This document shows positions 27,752 through 36,645 of a stretch of 64,000 nt of DNA, piece by piece. Position 1 is the stretch's first letter, and the number at the start of each line of letters is the position of its first letter. The stretch comes from Luminiphilus sp051201685. Its GTDB lineage: Bacteria > Pseudomonadota > Gammaproteobacteria > Pseudomonadales > Halieaceae. The notes under the pieces are model-generated. The model was not told the origin of the DNA and ran no database searches. It saw only the letters and a list, made by a program, of their open reading frames with translations. Location of the stretch: contig NZ_CP179213.1 in assembly GCF_051201685.1 (NCBI RefSeq), forward strand, positions 1 to 64,000, in the 5' to 3' direction. The position numbers were made by a program, and so were the translations under genes.

Positions 27752-28561
27752 GTGACCGCTCGTCTACATAAAATGAATGTTGGACCATTGGAGCTATTGT
27801 TCGAATGGCGTCTTACAGTGTTTACGTTGCTGCTGTTTCCCGGATTGCTTTATTTGGGGGCCTGGCAACTCGATCGAGCTGAAGAAAAGCGAGAATTGGC
27901 ACTACGCAATGCACAGCGCCAAAATATGGTAGCACTCTCTCACGATGAACTGTTTCAGCCATTGTTGCAAACGGTGGTTGCGACCGCCGAATGGACAGCG
28001 TTAGCCGATCGTAAGGTGTCCGTTGTAGGCCGTTTGAATCCAGAAGATTACCTGCTAATCGACAATCGAATCACTAATGGTCGCTTTGGCTACGAGGTGG
28101 TGGCACTGGTAGCGACTGGCAAGGGGCGGGTGCCGGTAAATATGGGGTGGATCGAGGGTGATTCCGCCCGCCGCAGCCTGCCGCAGCCGAACCTAACAAG
28201 CGGTGAAGTTCGTCTTACCGGTCGCGTCTACATCCCTGCAGGCACTGCTTATTTACTGGAAGACCAAGCCGCCCCCACCGAATTGCCTGCCGTGGTGCAG
28301 GATTACGATGCTCGCAAGTTTGCGCCGTCACTGTCGCAGCTGCTTGATGAGCCAGTGTTGCCAGCTATGGTGCGTATTGCTGCTGAAGACCCCCAGGCAT
28401 TGTCAGCAAACTGGACGGTTGTTAATCAATCCCCCCAGAAGCACACCGGGTATGCGGTTCAATGGTTTACCATGGCGGCTGTCTTGTTACTCGCTTTTTT
28501 AGTGCGTAGCTCTAACGTGCTGAGTTTAATGCGTGGTGGTAAGGACCGCTCGCAATCCTGA
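27752..28561 (+). CDS. SURF1-family oxidase assembly protein
   Basis: Inner-membrane protein that assists heme a insertion into subunit I. It has a helix near the N-terminus (WRLTVFTLLLFPGLLYLGAW), a periplasmic domain and a C-terminal helix (MAAVLLLAFLV). The motifs LGAWQLDRAEEKR and the later NMGWIEG fit the SURF1 family. The GTG at 27752 gives 269 residues; the ATG at 27773 gives 262. It lies divergent from the DUF2909 gene with a 28-bp gap. Confidence 0.92.
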   Translation: MTARLHKMNVGPLELLFEWRLTVFTLLLFPGLLYLGAWQLDRAEEKRELALRNAQRQNMVALSHDELFQPLLQTVVATAEWTALADRKVSVVGRLNPEDYLLIDNRITNGRFGYEVVALVATGKGRVPVNMGWIEGDSARRSLPQPNLTSGEVRLTGRVYIPAGTAYLLEDQAAPTELPAVVQDYDARKFAPSLSQLLDEPVLPAMVRIAAEDPQALSANWTVVNQSPQKHTGYAVQWFTMAAVLLLAFLVRSSNVLSLMRGGKDRSQS

Positions 28562-28570
28562 GGAAATACT

Positions 28571-29260
28571 ATGTCATCACAGTCTGAAACTCGGGGGCAG
28601 GGTCGCGCTGTTCTGTTACTCATTGCGGGTATTCCTTTGACCATGATGCTAGCGGCGTCTTGGCTTTGGTACTTTGTCGTGGAGGGTGACCTGAACCTTG
28701 TTGGTGCTATTGGTACAGCCAATAACGGGACTTTAATCTCTCCACCTCGTGAGGCGCAGAAGGTCGTGTTTGCCGATGATGCAGGGCGACCTTTTCGTTG
28801 GGACGATCTAGAGCCGCGTTGGACTTTGGTTGTCGCCAGTGCGGGGCCCACCTGTGATTCTGTTTGTGAGCGGCGTATCTGGTTTACCCGCCAAATACAC
28901 ATTGCCTTGGGCCGAGAGTTTAATCGTGTGCGTCGAGTATTTGTTGCAGACCAGTCCAGTGGCAGTGTAGCGATGGTCTCTCCTACTACGAAACCCGAAG
29001 GGTGGCCTGCGGGCTTTGAGTCGGGCACCGTACTGGAGTATTTGTCACAAGGGCACAGCGGTTTGGTGGCTTTAGATACAACCCCGGTAATTTTTGCAGG
29101 TCTTTTTTCGGAGCTTTCACTCCAGTCATCCGCGCCATCAGGGGGTGGTTGGTATCTCGTTGATCCTGCAGGGTGGGTCATGATGCACTTTCCTGACGAC
29201 CTCGGTTACAAAGCGGTGATTGCTGACCTCAAATTTTTGCTGAAAAACTCGGGAGGGTAA
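28571..29260 (+). CDS. Membrane-anchored thioredoxin-like/Sco-like protein of the cox cluster
   Basis: Product of unknown exact function, 229 residues. An N-terminal helix (about residues 13-36) anchors a domain with a CxxxC motif (C95-D-S-V-C99) at the place where Sco proteins bind copper. The distal Sco histidine (D-H-S) is not visible, so it may be a thiol-disulfide or degenerate Sco protein. Pseudomonas cox clusters carry a comparable gene after SURF1. Good ribosome binding site (GAGGAAA). Its stop overlaps the start region of cyoE (TAATG). Confidence 0.7.
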   Translation: MSSQSETRGQGRAVLLLIAGIPLTMMLAASWLWYFVVEGDLNLVGAIGTANNGTLISPPREAQKVVFADDAGRPFRWDDLEPRWTLVVASAGPTCDSVCERRIWFTRQIHIALGREFNRVRRVFVADQSSGSVAMVSPTTKPEGWPAGFESGTVLEYLSQGHSGLVALDTTPVIFAGLFSELSLQSSAPSGGGWYLVDPAGWVMMHFPDDLGYKAVIADLKFLLKNSGG

Positions 29261-29262
29261 TG

Positions 29263-30159
29263 ATGTCTGAAGCAACAGTCCCGATGACTCCGCTTTGGCG
29301 AGACTATCTCGAGCTGACAAAGCCGCGGGTGGTCGCATTGATGATCGTCACGGCTTTGATCGGCATGTGTATGGCAGTGCCAGGTTGGGTACCTTGGCAA
29401 CCTTTAGTCCTCGGTAATCTTGGTATTGCGCTGTGCGCTGGCGCGGCTGCTGCTATTAACCATATCGTTGATGAGCGCATTGATCTGCAAATGGCGAGAA
29501 CGCAAACCCGCCCCGTGGCGACAGGACGTATTTCGCAGCGCGACGCTATTCTTTTTGCGACGGCATTAGCCTTGCTCGGGGTTTGGATACTCGTGATGTG
29601 GGTGAATGTGCTGACCGCCGTACTCACAGTGGCCAGTCTTATTGGCTATGCTTTTATCTACACCATGTTTTTGAAACGAGCGACGCCTCAAAACATTGTG
29701 ATTGGGGGTTTGGCGGGCGCTGCGCCACCGCTGCTTGGTTGGACTGCGGTTACAGGCGAAGTTCATGGCCATGCGCTGCTGTTGGTCCTCATCATTTTCG
29801 CTTGGACGCCACCCCATTTTTGGGCATTGGCGATACACCGACGGGAAGAGTACGCCACGGTGGGTATTCCTATGCTGCCGGTAACCCATGGTGTCAGATT
29901 TACGGCACTGCATATTTTGCTCTACACCATCATTATGTTCCTGATTACGCTCATGCCATTTGCTACTCATATGAGTGGCATCATTTATTTAGTGGGTGCG
30001 GTCGTATTGGGCGTTATTTTCTTGTACTGGTCTGTTGAAATTATGCGCGGTCGTAACGAACACGCACCTATGAAGACCTTTAAGTATTCGATCACTTACC
30101 TTTTGGTATTGTTTATTGTCATGCTGGTTGATCACTGGGTTTTGGGCCTGATGATTTAG
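29263..30159 (+). CDS. cyoE: Protoheme IX farnesyltransferase (heme O synthase)
   Basis: UbiA-family prenyltransferase that adds farnesyl to heme B to make heme O, the precursor of heme A. The 298-residue protein has many membrane helices and both polar motifs of the family (NHIVDERIDLQMARTQTRP and, later, HRREEYATVGIPMLP). Of two adjacent ATGs I choose 29263, which is better spaced from the GGAGGG at 29252-29257. The next enzyme, heme A synthase, is normally beside it but is absent here. Confidence 0.96.
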   Translation: MSEATVPMTPLWRDYLELTKPRVVALMIVTALIGMCMAVPGWVPWQPLVLGNLGIALCAGAAAAINHIVDERIDLQMARTQTRPVATGRISQRDAILFATALALLGVWILVMWVNVLTAVLTVASLIGYAFIYTMFLKRATPQNIVIGGLAGAAPPLLGWTAVTGEVHGHALLLVLIIFAWTPPHFWALAIHRREEYATVGIPMLPVTHGVRFTALHILLYTIIMFLITLMPFATHMSGIIYLVGAVVLGVIFLYWSVEIMRGRNEHAPMKTFKYSITYLLVLFIVMLVDHWVLGLMI

Positions 30160-30186
30160 CCCGGTAATAGTTGGGAGTTTCTTATT

Positions 30187-30837
30187 TTGGCATTGGCTAC
30201 AAAAACGCGAGTTTGGTTCACCGTTGCGGGGATCCTATTGTTTATAGCGGTCATTTTGCTGAGCTTCGTCAATCGTATTCAACAGCCAAGGGTGATGAGC
30301 TCTACTGAGATGCAAATAAATGGGTTGTATGTTTTTGATACGCCCAGAGATCCCGGAGCCTTTACGCTTATTGATCACAAGGGTGAGTCCTTTACTAAAG
30401 AGTCGCTGAAAGGCCAATGGACGCTGCTGTTTTTTGGGTTTACTCACTGCCCAGACATCTGCCCTACAACGCTGTCCTTTTTGGCAAAGCTCAAGCAAGA
30501 GTTGGCAACCACTGAGGCGGCTGATACGCAAGTTGTGATGGTAACGGTAGATCCCGCACGGGATACCCCCGAGGCGTTAGCCGCCTACATTCCCTATTTT
30601 GACCCAGAGTTCACTGGCGTTACCGGAGACTTTATTAAAATCTTGAGCTTCGCGAGGAGCTTCAATGCGCCCTTTAGGAAAGTCACTGCAGCTGATGGCA
30701 CCTATGAGTTGGACCACAGCGCTAATGTTGTGCTGGTAAATCCCAAAGGGGATTACCATGGGTTCTTCAAGGCACCGTTGGATTTAGCAAAGGTTAAGGT
30801 GACCTATCGATCAGCGCGTTACCTGTGGGAGGATTAA
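30187..30837 (+). CDS. SCO1/SenC-family copper chaperone
   Basis: Membrane-anchored periplasmic protein that supplies copper, probably to the CuA centre of CoxB. It has an N-terminal helix (about residues 10-28), the CxxxC copper site C88-P-D-I-C92 in THCPDICPTTL, and the third ligand H177 in ELDHSANVVL. The TTG at 30187 follows GGGAG by nine bases. 216 residues. Last gene of the oxidase assembly set; polA starts 4 bp after its stop. Confidence 0.94.
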   Translation: MALATKTRVWFTVAGILLFIAVILLSFVNRIQQPRVMSSTEMQINGLYVFDTPRDPGAFTLIDHKGESFTKESLKGQWTLLFFGFTHCPDICPTTLSFLAKLKQELATTEAADTQVVMVTVDPARDTPEALAAYIPYFDPEFTGVTGDFIKILSFARSFNAPFRKVTAADGTYELDHSANVVLVNPKGDYHGFFKAPLDLAKVKVTYRSARYLWED

Positions 30838-30841
30838 GTTC

Positions 30842-33580
30842 ATGAGTGGAGCACTCATTTTAATTGACGGTTCTTCCTATCTGTTTCGGGCGTACCACGC
30901 GCTACCGCCATTAACCAATTCAAAAGGGTTTAATACTGGAGCGGCCAAGGGCGTCGTCGGCATGATACGACGGCTCGTAGCCGACTACCCTGAGGATCAG
31001 GTGGTTGTGGTCTTTGACGCCAAGGGCCCAACGTTTCGCAACGACATCTACGCAGAATACAAAGCTAATCGCCCCCCCATGCCGGATGAATTGCGTGAGC
31101 AAATAGAGCCAATTCACACCATGATTCGGGCCATGGGGTTGCCCCTAGTTTGCGTCAGTGGTGTCGAAGCTGATGATGTTATTGGCACGCTTGCCTTGGA
31201 GGCAGCAGCGCGCCAGCAGTCGGTGTTGATCTCAACCGGTGATAAGGACATGGCGCAGCTAGTGGGGGACCACGTTACGCTGATAAACACCATGACCAAC
31301 ACAACAATGGACCATAGCGGCGTGGTCGAGAAGTTTGGGGTGCCCCCTGAGCTCATTATTGATTTGCTCGCGCTCCAGGGAGACAAAGTGGACAACATCC
31401 CCGGGGTACCCGGGGTCGGTGAAAAGACGGCTTTAGCTTTGCTGCAAAACTTAGGCGGCCTCACTGATATCTACGCAGATTTAACCCGTGTTGCTGATCT
31501 GTCTGTGCGCGGAGCAAAAAAATTGGGCGCCCGTCTTGCTGAGCATCGCGAGTCGGCAGAATTGTCTTATCGGCTTGCAACGATCAAAACAGATTGTGAT
31601 CTCGATCTATCTCCGGAAGATTTATCGGCAAAAGAGCCCGATTCAGCCGAACTGACAAAATGGTACAAGGAGCTTGAATTCAAAGGTTGGCTATCAGACG
31701 CCTTGACCGAAAGTGACGTTGCCCCTGCTGGGGAAGCAACACAGGGCGCAGTAGTTGAGCAGTCGACACACCCGCTAGACGTGGTCACGGTGCTTTCGAC
31801 GTCGCAACTCGATGAATGGATGGACGCTATCGAAGCCGCGCCGTTGTTTGCCTTTGATACTGAGACAACCAGCCTCAACTACATGCAGGCTGAAATTGTG
31901 GGGGTAGCCCTCGCCGTAGCAACTGACAGAGCCGCCTACATACCGTTAGCCCACGATTATCCGGGAGCCCCTGAGCAATTAGATCGGGACACAGTATTGG
32001 CGCGATTACGGCCTTTATTGGAAGATCCCAGTCGCTTAAAAGTGGGCCAAAATCTTAAGTATGACGCCAATGTCCTCGCCAATTACGACATCGCCCTGCG
32101 TGGAATTGCCCATGACTCGATGCTGGAATCCTACGTCCTAGACGCCACCGGTAGTCGCCATGATATGGACACTTTGGCCCTCAAATATTTGGGAGAAAAA
32201 ACCACGCATTTTGAGGAGGTCGCGGGTAAAGGCGCTAAGCAAATTACGTTCAATGCGGTAGCCATCGAGCAGGCAGCACCTTACGCAGCTGAAGACGCGG
32301 CGGTGACTTTAAAATTGCACCAAACATTGTGGCCCAAGCTGGAAAGTGAGGCTTGTCTAAGCACGCTCTATCGCGATATTGAGTTGCCACTGGTGCCTAT
32401 TTTATCGCGCATTGAGCGCAATGGTGCCCGAGTCGATCGTCAGCTTTTGGCTGACCAGAGCCATGAGTTGGGTGAGCGCATGGCAACACTCGAGCAAAGC
32501 GCCCATGACCTTGCGGGCCAAGCCTTCAATTTGGGATCACCTAAGCAGTTGGGAGAAATACTCTTCCAAAAGCTCGAATTGCCTGTGTTGAAAAAGACAC
32601 CTAAAGGGGCGCCATCCACCGCAGAGGAGGTTCTCGCCGAGTTAGCCCTCGATTACCCACTGCCCGCCGTCTTGATGGAGTACCGCAGTCTCTCCAAGCT
32701 GAGATCGACCTACACTGACCGTCTGCCAGAAATGATTGATCAGGATACCGGTCGCGTACACACGTCCTATCATCAGGCCGTGACGGCCACAGGCCGATTA
32801 TCTTCATCAGATCCTAATCTACAAAATATTCCTATTCGAACTGAAGAGGGGCGGCGTATTCGACAGGCCTTCTGTGCGCCCACGGGCCGCAGTATTGTTG
32901 CCGCAGATTATTCACAGATCGAACTGAGGATCATGGCCCACCTATCACAGGATCGAGGTCTTCTTGGGGCTTTTGGGGCAAATCTTGACGTGCACAGTGC
33001 GACCGCTGCCGAGGTTTTTGGCGTGTCCCTCGAAGAGGTGTCTACCGATCAGCGGCGAGAGGCCAAAGCCATCAATTTTGGCCTTATTTATGGGATGTCA
33101 GCCTTTGGATTAGCACGGCAACTCCGTTTGGGACGTCACGAGGCTCAGGCTTATATCGATCGCTATTTTGAGCGGTATCCGGGGGTGGCTGATTACATGA
33201 CCAAGACCCGGGAGCTTGCCCATAATCAAGGCTACGTCGAGACGCTGTTTGGTCGTCGCTTATATTTGCCTGAAATCAATGCACGCAATAAGAATCGGCA
33301 GATGGCTGCAGAGCGCACGGCGATTAATGCCCCTATGCAGGGTAGCGCGGCAGATATCATCAAACTGGCCATGATTGCTGTGGATGAGTGGCTCGATAAA
33401 ACAGATATTGACGCCTTAATGATCATGCAGGTTCACGATGAGCTGGTGTTTGAGGTTGCTGATAGCGAGGTTTCCCGATTAACCGCAGCAATACCCGACT
33501 TGATGGCTGATGTGGCGTCCCTCGATGTGCCCTTGTTGGTTGAAGCTGGCGTGGGTAAAAACTGGGACGAGGCTCACTGA
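30842..33580 (+). CDS. polA: DNA polymerase I
   Basis: Repair and Okazaki-fragment polymerase. The 912-residue protein carries all three domains: the 5' nuclease (residues 1-300, with SSYLFRAYHALPPL and GDKVDNIPGVPGVGEK), the 3'-5' proofreading domain with intact FDTETTSL (about 335-342), and the family A polymerase with DYSQIELRIMAHLS, RREAKAINFGLIYGMSAFG and QVHDELVFEV. The proofreading acidic residues are kept, so editing is expected to be active. GGGAGGA precedes the ATG. The stop region overlaps convergent engB by seven bases. Confidence 0.98.
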   Translation: MSGALILIDGSSYLFRAYHALPPLTNSKGFNTGAAKGVVGMIRRLVADYPEDQVVVVFDAKGPTFRNDIYAEYKANRPPMPDELREQIEPIHTMIRAMGLPLVCVSGVEADDVIGTLALEAAARQQSVLISTGDKDMAQLVGDHVTLINTMTNTTMDHSGVVEKFGVPPELIIDLLALQGDKVDNIPGVPGVGEKTALALLQNLGGLTDIYADLTRVADLSVRGAKKLGARLAEHRESAELSYRLATIKTDCDLDLSPEDLSAKEPDSAELTKWYKELEFKGWLSDALTESDVAPAGEATQGAVVEQSTHPLDVVTVLSTSQLDEWMDAIEAAPLFAFDTETTSLNYMQAEIVGVALAVATDRAAYIPLAHDYPGAPEQLDRDTVLARLRPLLEDPSRLKVGQNLKYDANVLANYDIALRGIAHDSMLESYVLDATGSRHDMDTLALKYLGEKTTHFEEVAGKGAKQITFNAVAIEQAAPYAAEDAAVTLKLHQTLWPKLESEACLSTLYRDIELPLVPILSRIERNGARVDRQLLADQSHELGERMATLEQSAHDLAGQAFNLGSPKQLGEILFQKLELPVLKKTPKGAPSTAEEVLAELALDYPLPAVLMEYRSLSKLRSTYTDRLPEMIDQDTGRVHTSYHQAVTATGRLSSSDPNLQNIPIRTEEGRRIRQAFCAPTGRSIVAADYSQIELRIMAHLSQDRGLLGAFGANLDVHSATAAEVFGVSLEEVSTDQRREAKAINFGLIYGMSAFGLARQLRLGRHEAQAYIDRYFERYPGVADYMTKTRELAHNQGYVETLFGRRLYLPEINARNKNRQMAAERTAINAPMQGSAADIIKLAMIAVDEWLDKTDIDALMIMQVHDELVFEVADSEVSRLTAAIPDLMADVASLDVPLLVEAGVGKNWDEAH

Positions 33581-34242
33581 TCGGAAGGTGGGTAGGGCTC
33601 TTCAAAAACTGAATCATCGGTCAACCAAGTTTTTAGCCGAGTGCGCAGAGCGGGTAACCCGTCGCCCTTCAACGATGAAAACAGTTGCGCGCTGGCTAAA
33701 TCGCCAAATTCAAGAAGACGGGCCTGCACACTCAGGAGCGTTGCTTTTGCAGGGCCGCGCTTGAGTTTATCGGCCTTAGTGAGCAAGGCATGAATGGGCA
33801 TTTGTGCTTTTGAGGCCCAGCCAATCATTTGTTCGTCGGAATCTGTGAGGGGGTGTCGAATGTCCATCAGTAAAATAAGTCCCCGGAGGCTTTCGCGCCT
33901 TTGCAGGTAATCGGCCATATGCTGGTTCCACTCTTTCTTCATTTTGAGGGGAACTTTGGCGTAGCCATAGCCTGGCAAGTCGACGAGTCGCTGGCTGTCG
34001 CTAAGCGAAAAAAAGTTAATCAGCTGGGTGCGCCCCGGCGTTCGACTTGTGCGGGCAAGCTTTCGGTTGTCGGTCAGGGTGTTGATAGCACTTGATTTAC
34101 CGGCGTTGGAGCGTCCCGCGAAGGCGACTTCAGAGCCTGTATCGGAGGGGGCGTTGCCAAGGTTGCTGGCACTTTGCAGAAAGGAAGCGACCTTAAAATC
34201 GAGTTTGGGCAATGGATTTTGGGGGGTTGAATCAAGGGCCAT
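33574..34242 (-). CDS. engB: Ribosome biogenesis GTPase EngB (YihA/YsxC)
   Basis: TRAFAC GTPase needed for assembly of the large ribosomal subunit. All G motifs are present: G1 GRSNAGKSS, G2 TPGRTQ, G3 DLPGYGYA, G4 TKADK, and the G5 region near FSSLKGDG. 222 residues, with a short N-terminal extension. It converges on polA, a neighbour it also has in E. coli and Pseudomonas. Confidence 0.97.
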   Translation of the reverse strand: MALDSTPQNPLPKLDFKVASFLQSASNLGNAPSDTGSEVAFAGRSNAGKSSAINTLTDNRKLARTSRTPGRTQLINFFSLSDSQRLVDLPGYGYAKVPLKMKKEWNQHMADYLQRRESLRGLILLMDIRHPLTDSDEQMIGWASKAQMPIHALLTKADKLKRGPAKATLLSVQARLLEFGDLASAQLFSSLKGDGLPALRTRLKTWLTDDSVFEEPYPPSDQ

Positions 34243-34368
34243 GATTGGCTTTTGTCCCGAGGGGTGATTGTCTATAATGCCACGCCAGATTTAAAGGGCG
34301 AAGCCCAAAAGCTGGGAAAAACGACGTTAGTGTACTAGTGCCGCGAAGGCGCATAATGAGGTCTGGGT

Positions 34369-34689
34369 ATGAAACACATCGCAGGTGTCCGGAACATCCT
34401 AAAATTGGCAGTCGCCATCGTGGCAGTCTCCGCCGTTCCGGCCTTTGCTGACGCAGATATGGCCAAGTACGGAAGGTCCTGCGCTATGTGCCATGAATCC
34501 GGCGCTGCTGGGGCACCAAAGACGGGTGATGTGAAAGCCTGGGAGCCACGCCTTGCCAAGGGTATGGACGTCCTAATGGAGTCGGTAAAAAATGGGCTCA
34601 ATGCAATGCCGCCCACCGGCCTTTGCTCTGATTGCACCAATGAAGAATATGAGGCACTCATCAACTACATGGCGTCTGGTGAGTCGTAA
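34369..34689 (+). CDS. Cytochrome c5-family monoheme protein
   Basis: Periplasmic electron carrier of 106 residues before processing. A signal peptide ends in PAFADA. The heme-binding motif is CAMCH at about residues 38-42. The C-terminal MPPTGLCSDCTNEEYEALINYM reproduces the c5 hallmark with its extra cysteine pair and the methionine ligand. It is followed at 35 bp by the diheme cytochrome c4 gene, a usual pair downstream of polA/engB in Pseudomonas relatives. It may feed electrons to the oxidase encoded at 23-27 kb. Confidence 0.92.
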   Translation: MKHIAGVRNILKLAVAIVAVSAVPAFADADMAKYGRSCAMCHESGAAGAPKTGDVKAWEPRLAKGMDVLMESVKNGLNAMPPTGLCSDCTNEEYEALINYMASGES

Positions 34690-34723
34690 ATTATTTATAG
34701 GAACCCCACAGGGGAAGCGAATT

Positions 34724-35353
34724 ATGGTTAAAACAATCGCAACGGTAGCCTTGGCGCTGCTAAGTTCACTAGGTCATGCTGGAGAGATGTTGCAGGGTGA
34801 TGCAGTGGCAGGGGAGGCCAAGGCCATAACCTGCGGTGCTTGTCATGGTGCAGATGGTAATAGCGTCGTGCCAAACTTTCCTAAGCTTGCGGGCCTGGGC
34901 GACAAGTATCTGCTTAAGCAAATGAAAGATATCCGCGACGGACGTCGCGTGGTCGCGGCGATGGCGGGACAGGTCGATAATATGTCCGATCAAGACCTCG
35001 CTGACATTGCCGCGTTTTACGATCAGCAAGTGCGCACACCAGAGTTAGCTGATGCGGAGTTGATGGAGCTCGGTCGCAAGGTATACATGGCGGGCATCAT
35101 GGAGCGAAAGGTTGCCGCTTGCTCGGGTTGCCATAGCCCATCGGGCAAGGGCAATGGCCCCGGTGGTTTCCCGGGTCTTGCTGGCCAGCATCCAGAGTAC
35201 ATTGCCGCGCAGCTGAAGATGTTTCGAATGGGCTACGAAGACCCTGCTGGACGCACCAACGATAGCGACAGCAAGATCATGCGCGCAACAGCATTCGAGC
35301 TGAGTGACAAGGAGATCGAAGCAGTGGCTAGCTACGCCGCGGGCCTTCGTTAA
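34724..35353 (+). CDS. Diheme cytochrome c4
   Basis: Periplasmic or membrane-associated diheme electron carrier. From the ATG at 34724 (GGGGAAG upstream) there are 209 residues, with a signal peptide ending in GHAG. There are two homologous halves with heme motifs CGACH (about residues 37-41) and CSGCH (about 133-137). Each is followed by a FPKLAG/FPGLAG segment and a distal Met (VAAMAG, KIMRATA). The frame is open up to 34592, but that upstream part overlaps the c5 gene and is not coding. Confidence 0.95.
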   Translation: MVKTIATVALALLSSLGHAGEMLQGDAVAGEAKAITCGACHGADGNSVVPNFPKLAGLGDKYLLKQMKDIRDGRRVVAAMAGQVDNMSDQDLADIAAFYDQQVRTPELADAELMELGRKVYMAGIMERKVAACSGCHSPSGKGNGPGGFPGLAGQHPEYIAAQLKMFRMGYEDPAGRTNDSDSKIMRATAFELSDKEIEAVASYAAGLR

Positions 35354-35404
35354 ATTTTACGGGAACCACAGGCAGCCCAAGCCAGTCTAATTAGACACAA
35401 AAGT

Positions 35405-35447
35405 GCTCGCTGCGGAGCAAGTGGTGAGCTAAAGGTAGCTATTTAGC
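35405..35447. other. Stem-loops between cytochrome c4 and dsbA
   Basis: The 124-bp gap holds a GCTC/GAGC stem at about 35405-35418 and a GCTAAA/TTTAGC stem at 35428-35433/35442-35447. They may be an attenuator, a processing site or a terminator between the cytochrome pair and dsbA. No T run is seen, and the AAAACAGTGGAGAAGAG that follows supplies the dsbA ribosome binding site. Confidence 0.35.
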
Positions 35448-35477
35448 CATCGGGCGAGCAAAACAGTGGAGAAGAGC

Positions 35478-36119
35478 ATGAGCACAATTCGACGCAATAT
35501 CTTGGTAGCAATGGTTGCTTTGTTTGCTTTACCTGGAATGGCCTGGGCAGAAACTCAGTGGCAGGAAGGCGAGCATTACACCGTAGTAAGCCCTGCGGTA
35601 CGAGTGGGACCTACCGACCAAGTCATTGTTACCGAGTTCTTTTGGTACGGTTGTGGCCACTGCTATACCTTTGAGCCTATGCTGCAGGCATGGAAAAAGT
35701 CCTTGCCTGAGGGATCGCGCTTACAGCCCTCGCCAGCGGCGTGGAATGACGGCATGAAATTGCACGCTAAGGCTTACTTCACGGCGGAGACGTTAGACGT
35801 GCTAGAGCCAATGCACGACGCTATCTTCAAAGCCATGCACGTCGAAAGAAATCGATTGGGTTCAAAAAGCGCAATCCGTGAGCTTTTTGTTTCTAACGGT
35901 GTTGCTGCTGGCGATTTTGATCGCGCCTTTGATTCTTTCGGTGTTAACAGCCAGGTAAGTCAAGCCGAAGCGCGAGCGAGGTCTGCAAAAATTTCTGGGA
36001 CTCCGTCGGTGCTGGTCAATGGCAAGTACCTGATTGAGGCGCGTAAAGCCGGCAGTCAGGCCAACATGCTGAAGATAGCTGAATTTCTGGTACAGCAGGA
36101 ACTTGCCAACAAGTCCTAA
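35478..36119 (+). CDS. dsbA: Periplasmic thiol:disulfide oxidoreductase DsbA
   Basis: Introduces disulfide bonds into exported proteins. The 213-residue precursor has a signal peptide ending in GMAWAE. The active site C59-G-H-C62 lies in FFWYGCGHCYTFEP, and the cis-proline loop is SGTPSVLVNGKY. The ATG at 35478 is six bases after GGAG and is preferred to the GTG at 35466. Its last 104 bases overlap the end of a convergent Lrp-family gene. Confidence 0.96.
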   Translation: MSTIRRNILVAMVALFALPGMAWAETQWQEGEHYTVVSPAVRVGPTDQVIVTEFFWYGCGHCYTFEPMLQAWKKSLPEGSRLQPSPAAWNDGMKLHAKAYFTAETLDVLEPMHDAIFKAMHVERNRLGSKSAIRELFVSNGVAAGDFDRAFDSFGVNSQVSQAEARARSAKISGTPSVLVNGKYLIEARKAGSQANMLKIAEFLVQQELANKS

Positions 36120-36615
36120 TGTTTGCGACTTCAGCCCCCGATATGGTCCAGGGCAGCCCCGCATGCGTGACCACTTTCCTGAGCTCAAAGCTTGAATGGA
36201 CACCGGACACTCCCGGGATGCAGGTCAATTTCCCTAACAGGAATCTTTCATAGTGCACCATGTCGGCGACGACGGCTTTAATCAAATAGTCAGCGCTTTG
36301 ACCCGTCACCACGCAGCACTCTATAACTTCCGGATACTGTGCAACCTCCTCTTCAAACGCCGCGAACCGCTCAGGGGTGTGCTCGTCCATTGTGATCCCA
36401 ATGTGGGCGGTGAGAGCCAAGCCCAGCTTTGCTTGGTCCAGTAAAGTAATGCGTTCAACAATAACCCCGGCCGCCTCTAACCGCTTCACGCGTCTGGCAC
36501 AGGGTGTTGCGGTCAGTCCGACGCGGTCAGCAAGCTCGAGGTTACTTAAACCGGCATTACGCTGGAGTAAATCAAGGATTTTTAGGTCTATTCGATCAAT
36601 TTCTGTTTCAGGCAT
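36016..36615 (-). CDS. Lrp/AsnC-family transcriptional regulator
   Basis: DNA-binding regulator that senses amino acids. It has an N-terminal helix-turn-helix (about residues 8-55, IDLKILDLLQRNAGLSNLELADRVGLT) and a RAM/ligand domain (about 70-150). The product is 199 residues, about 45 longer than the usual 150-165. The extra C-terminal part after about SSFELRKVVTHAGLPW is coded antisense to the dsbA 3' end and looks unconserved. It is divergent from leuA, so control of leucine synthesis is likely but unproven. Confidence 0.93.
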   Translation of the reverse strand: MPETEIDRIDLKILDLLQRNAGLSNLELADRVGLTATPCARRVKRLEAAGVIVERITLLDQAKLGLALTAHIGITMDEHTPERFAAFEEEVAQYPEVIECCVVTGQSADYLIKAVVADMVHYERFLLGKLTCIPGVSGVHSSFELRKVVTHAGLPWTISGAEVANIRTCWQVPAVPEIQLSSACWPDCRLYAPQSGTCH

Positions 36616-36626
36616 TATTAGTTTAT

Positions 36627-36645
36627 TTCCCTAAAAATATGGGAA
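36627..36645. promoter_or_regulatory. Inverted repeat in the lrp-leuA divergent region
   Basis: TTCCC at 36627-36631 and GGGAA at 36641-36645 flank nine A/T-rich bases, in a very A/T-rich 137-bp gap. Size and composition suit an operator for the adjacent Lrp-type regulator. It sits about 12-30 bp from the regulator's own start, which suggests autoregulation. Confidence 0.4.

Noticed and set aside
34592..34723. N-terminal extension of cytochrome c4
   Set aside because: It overlaps the c5 gene in another frame, and the signal peptide begins at ATG 34724.
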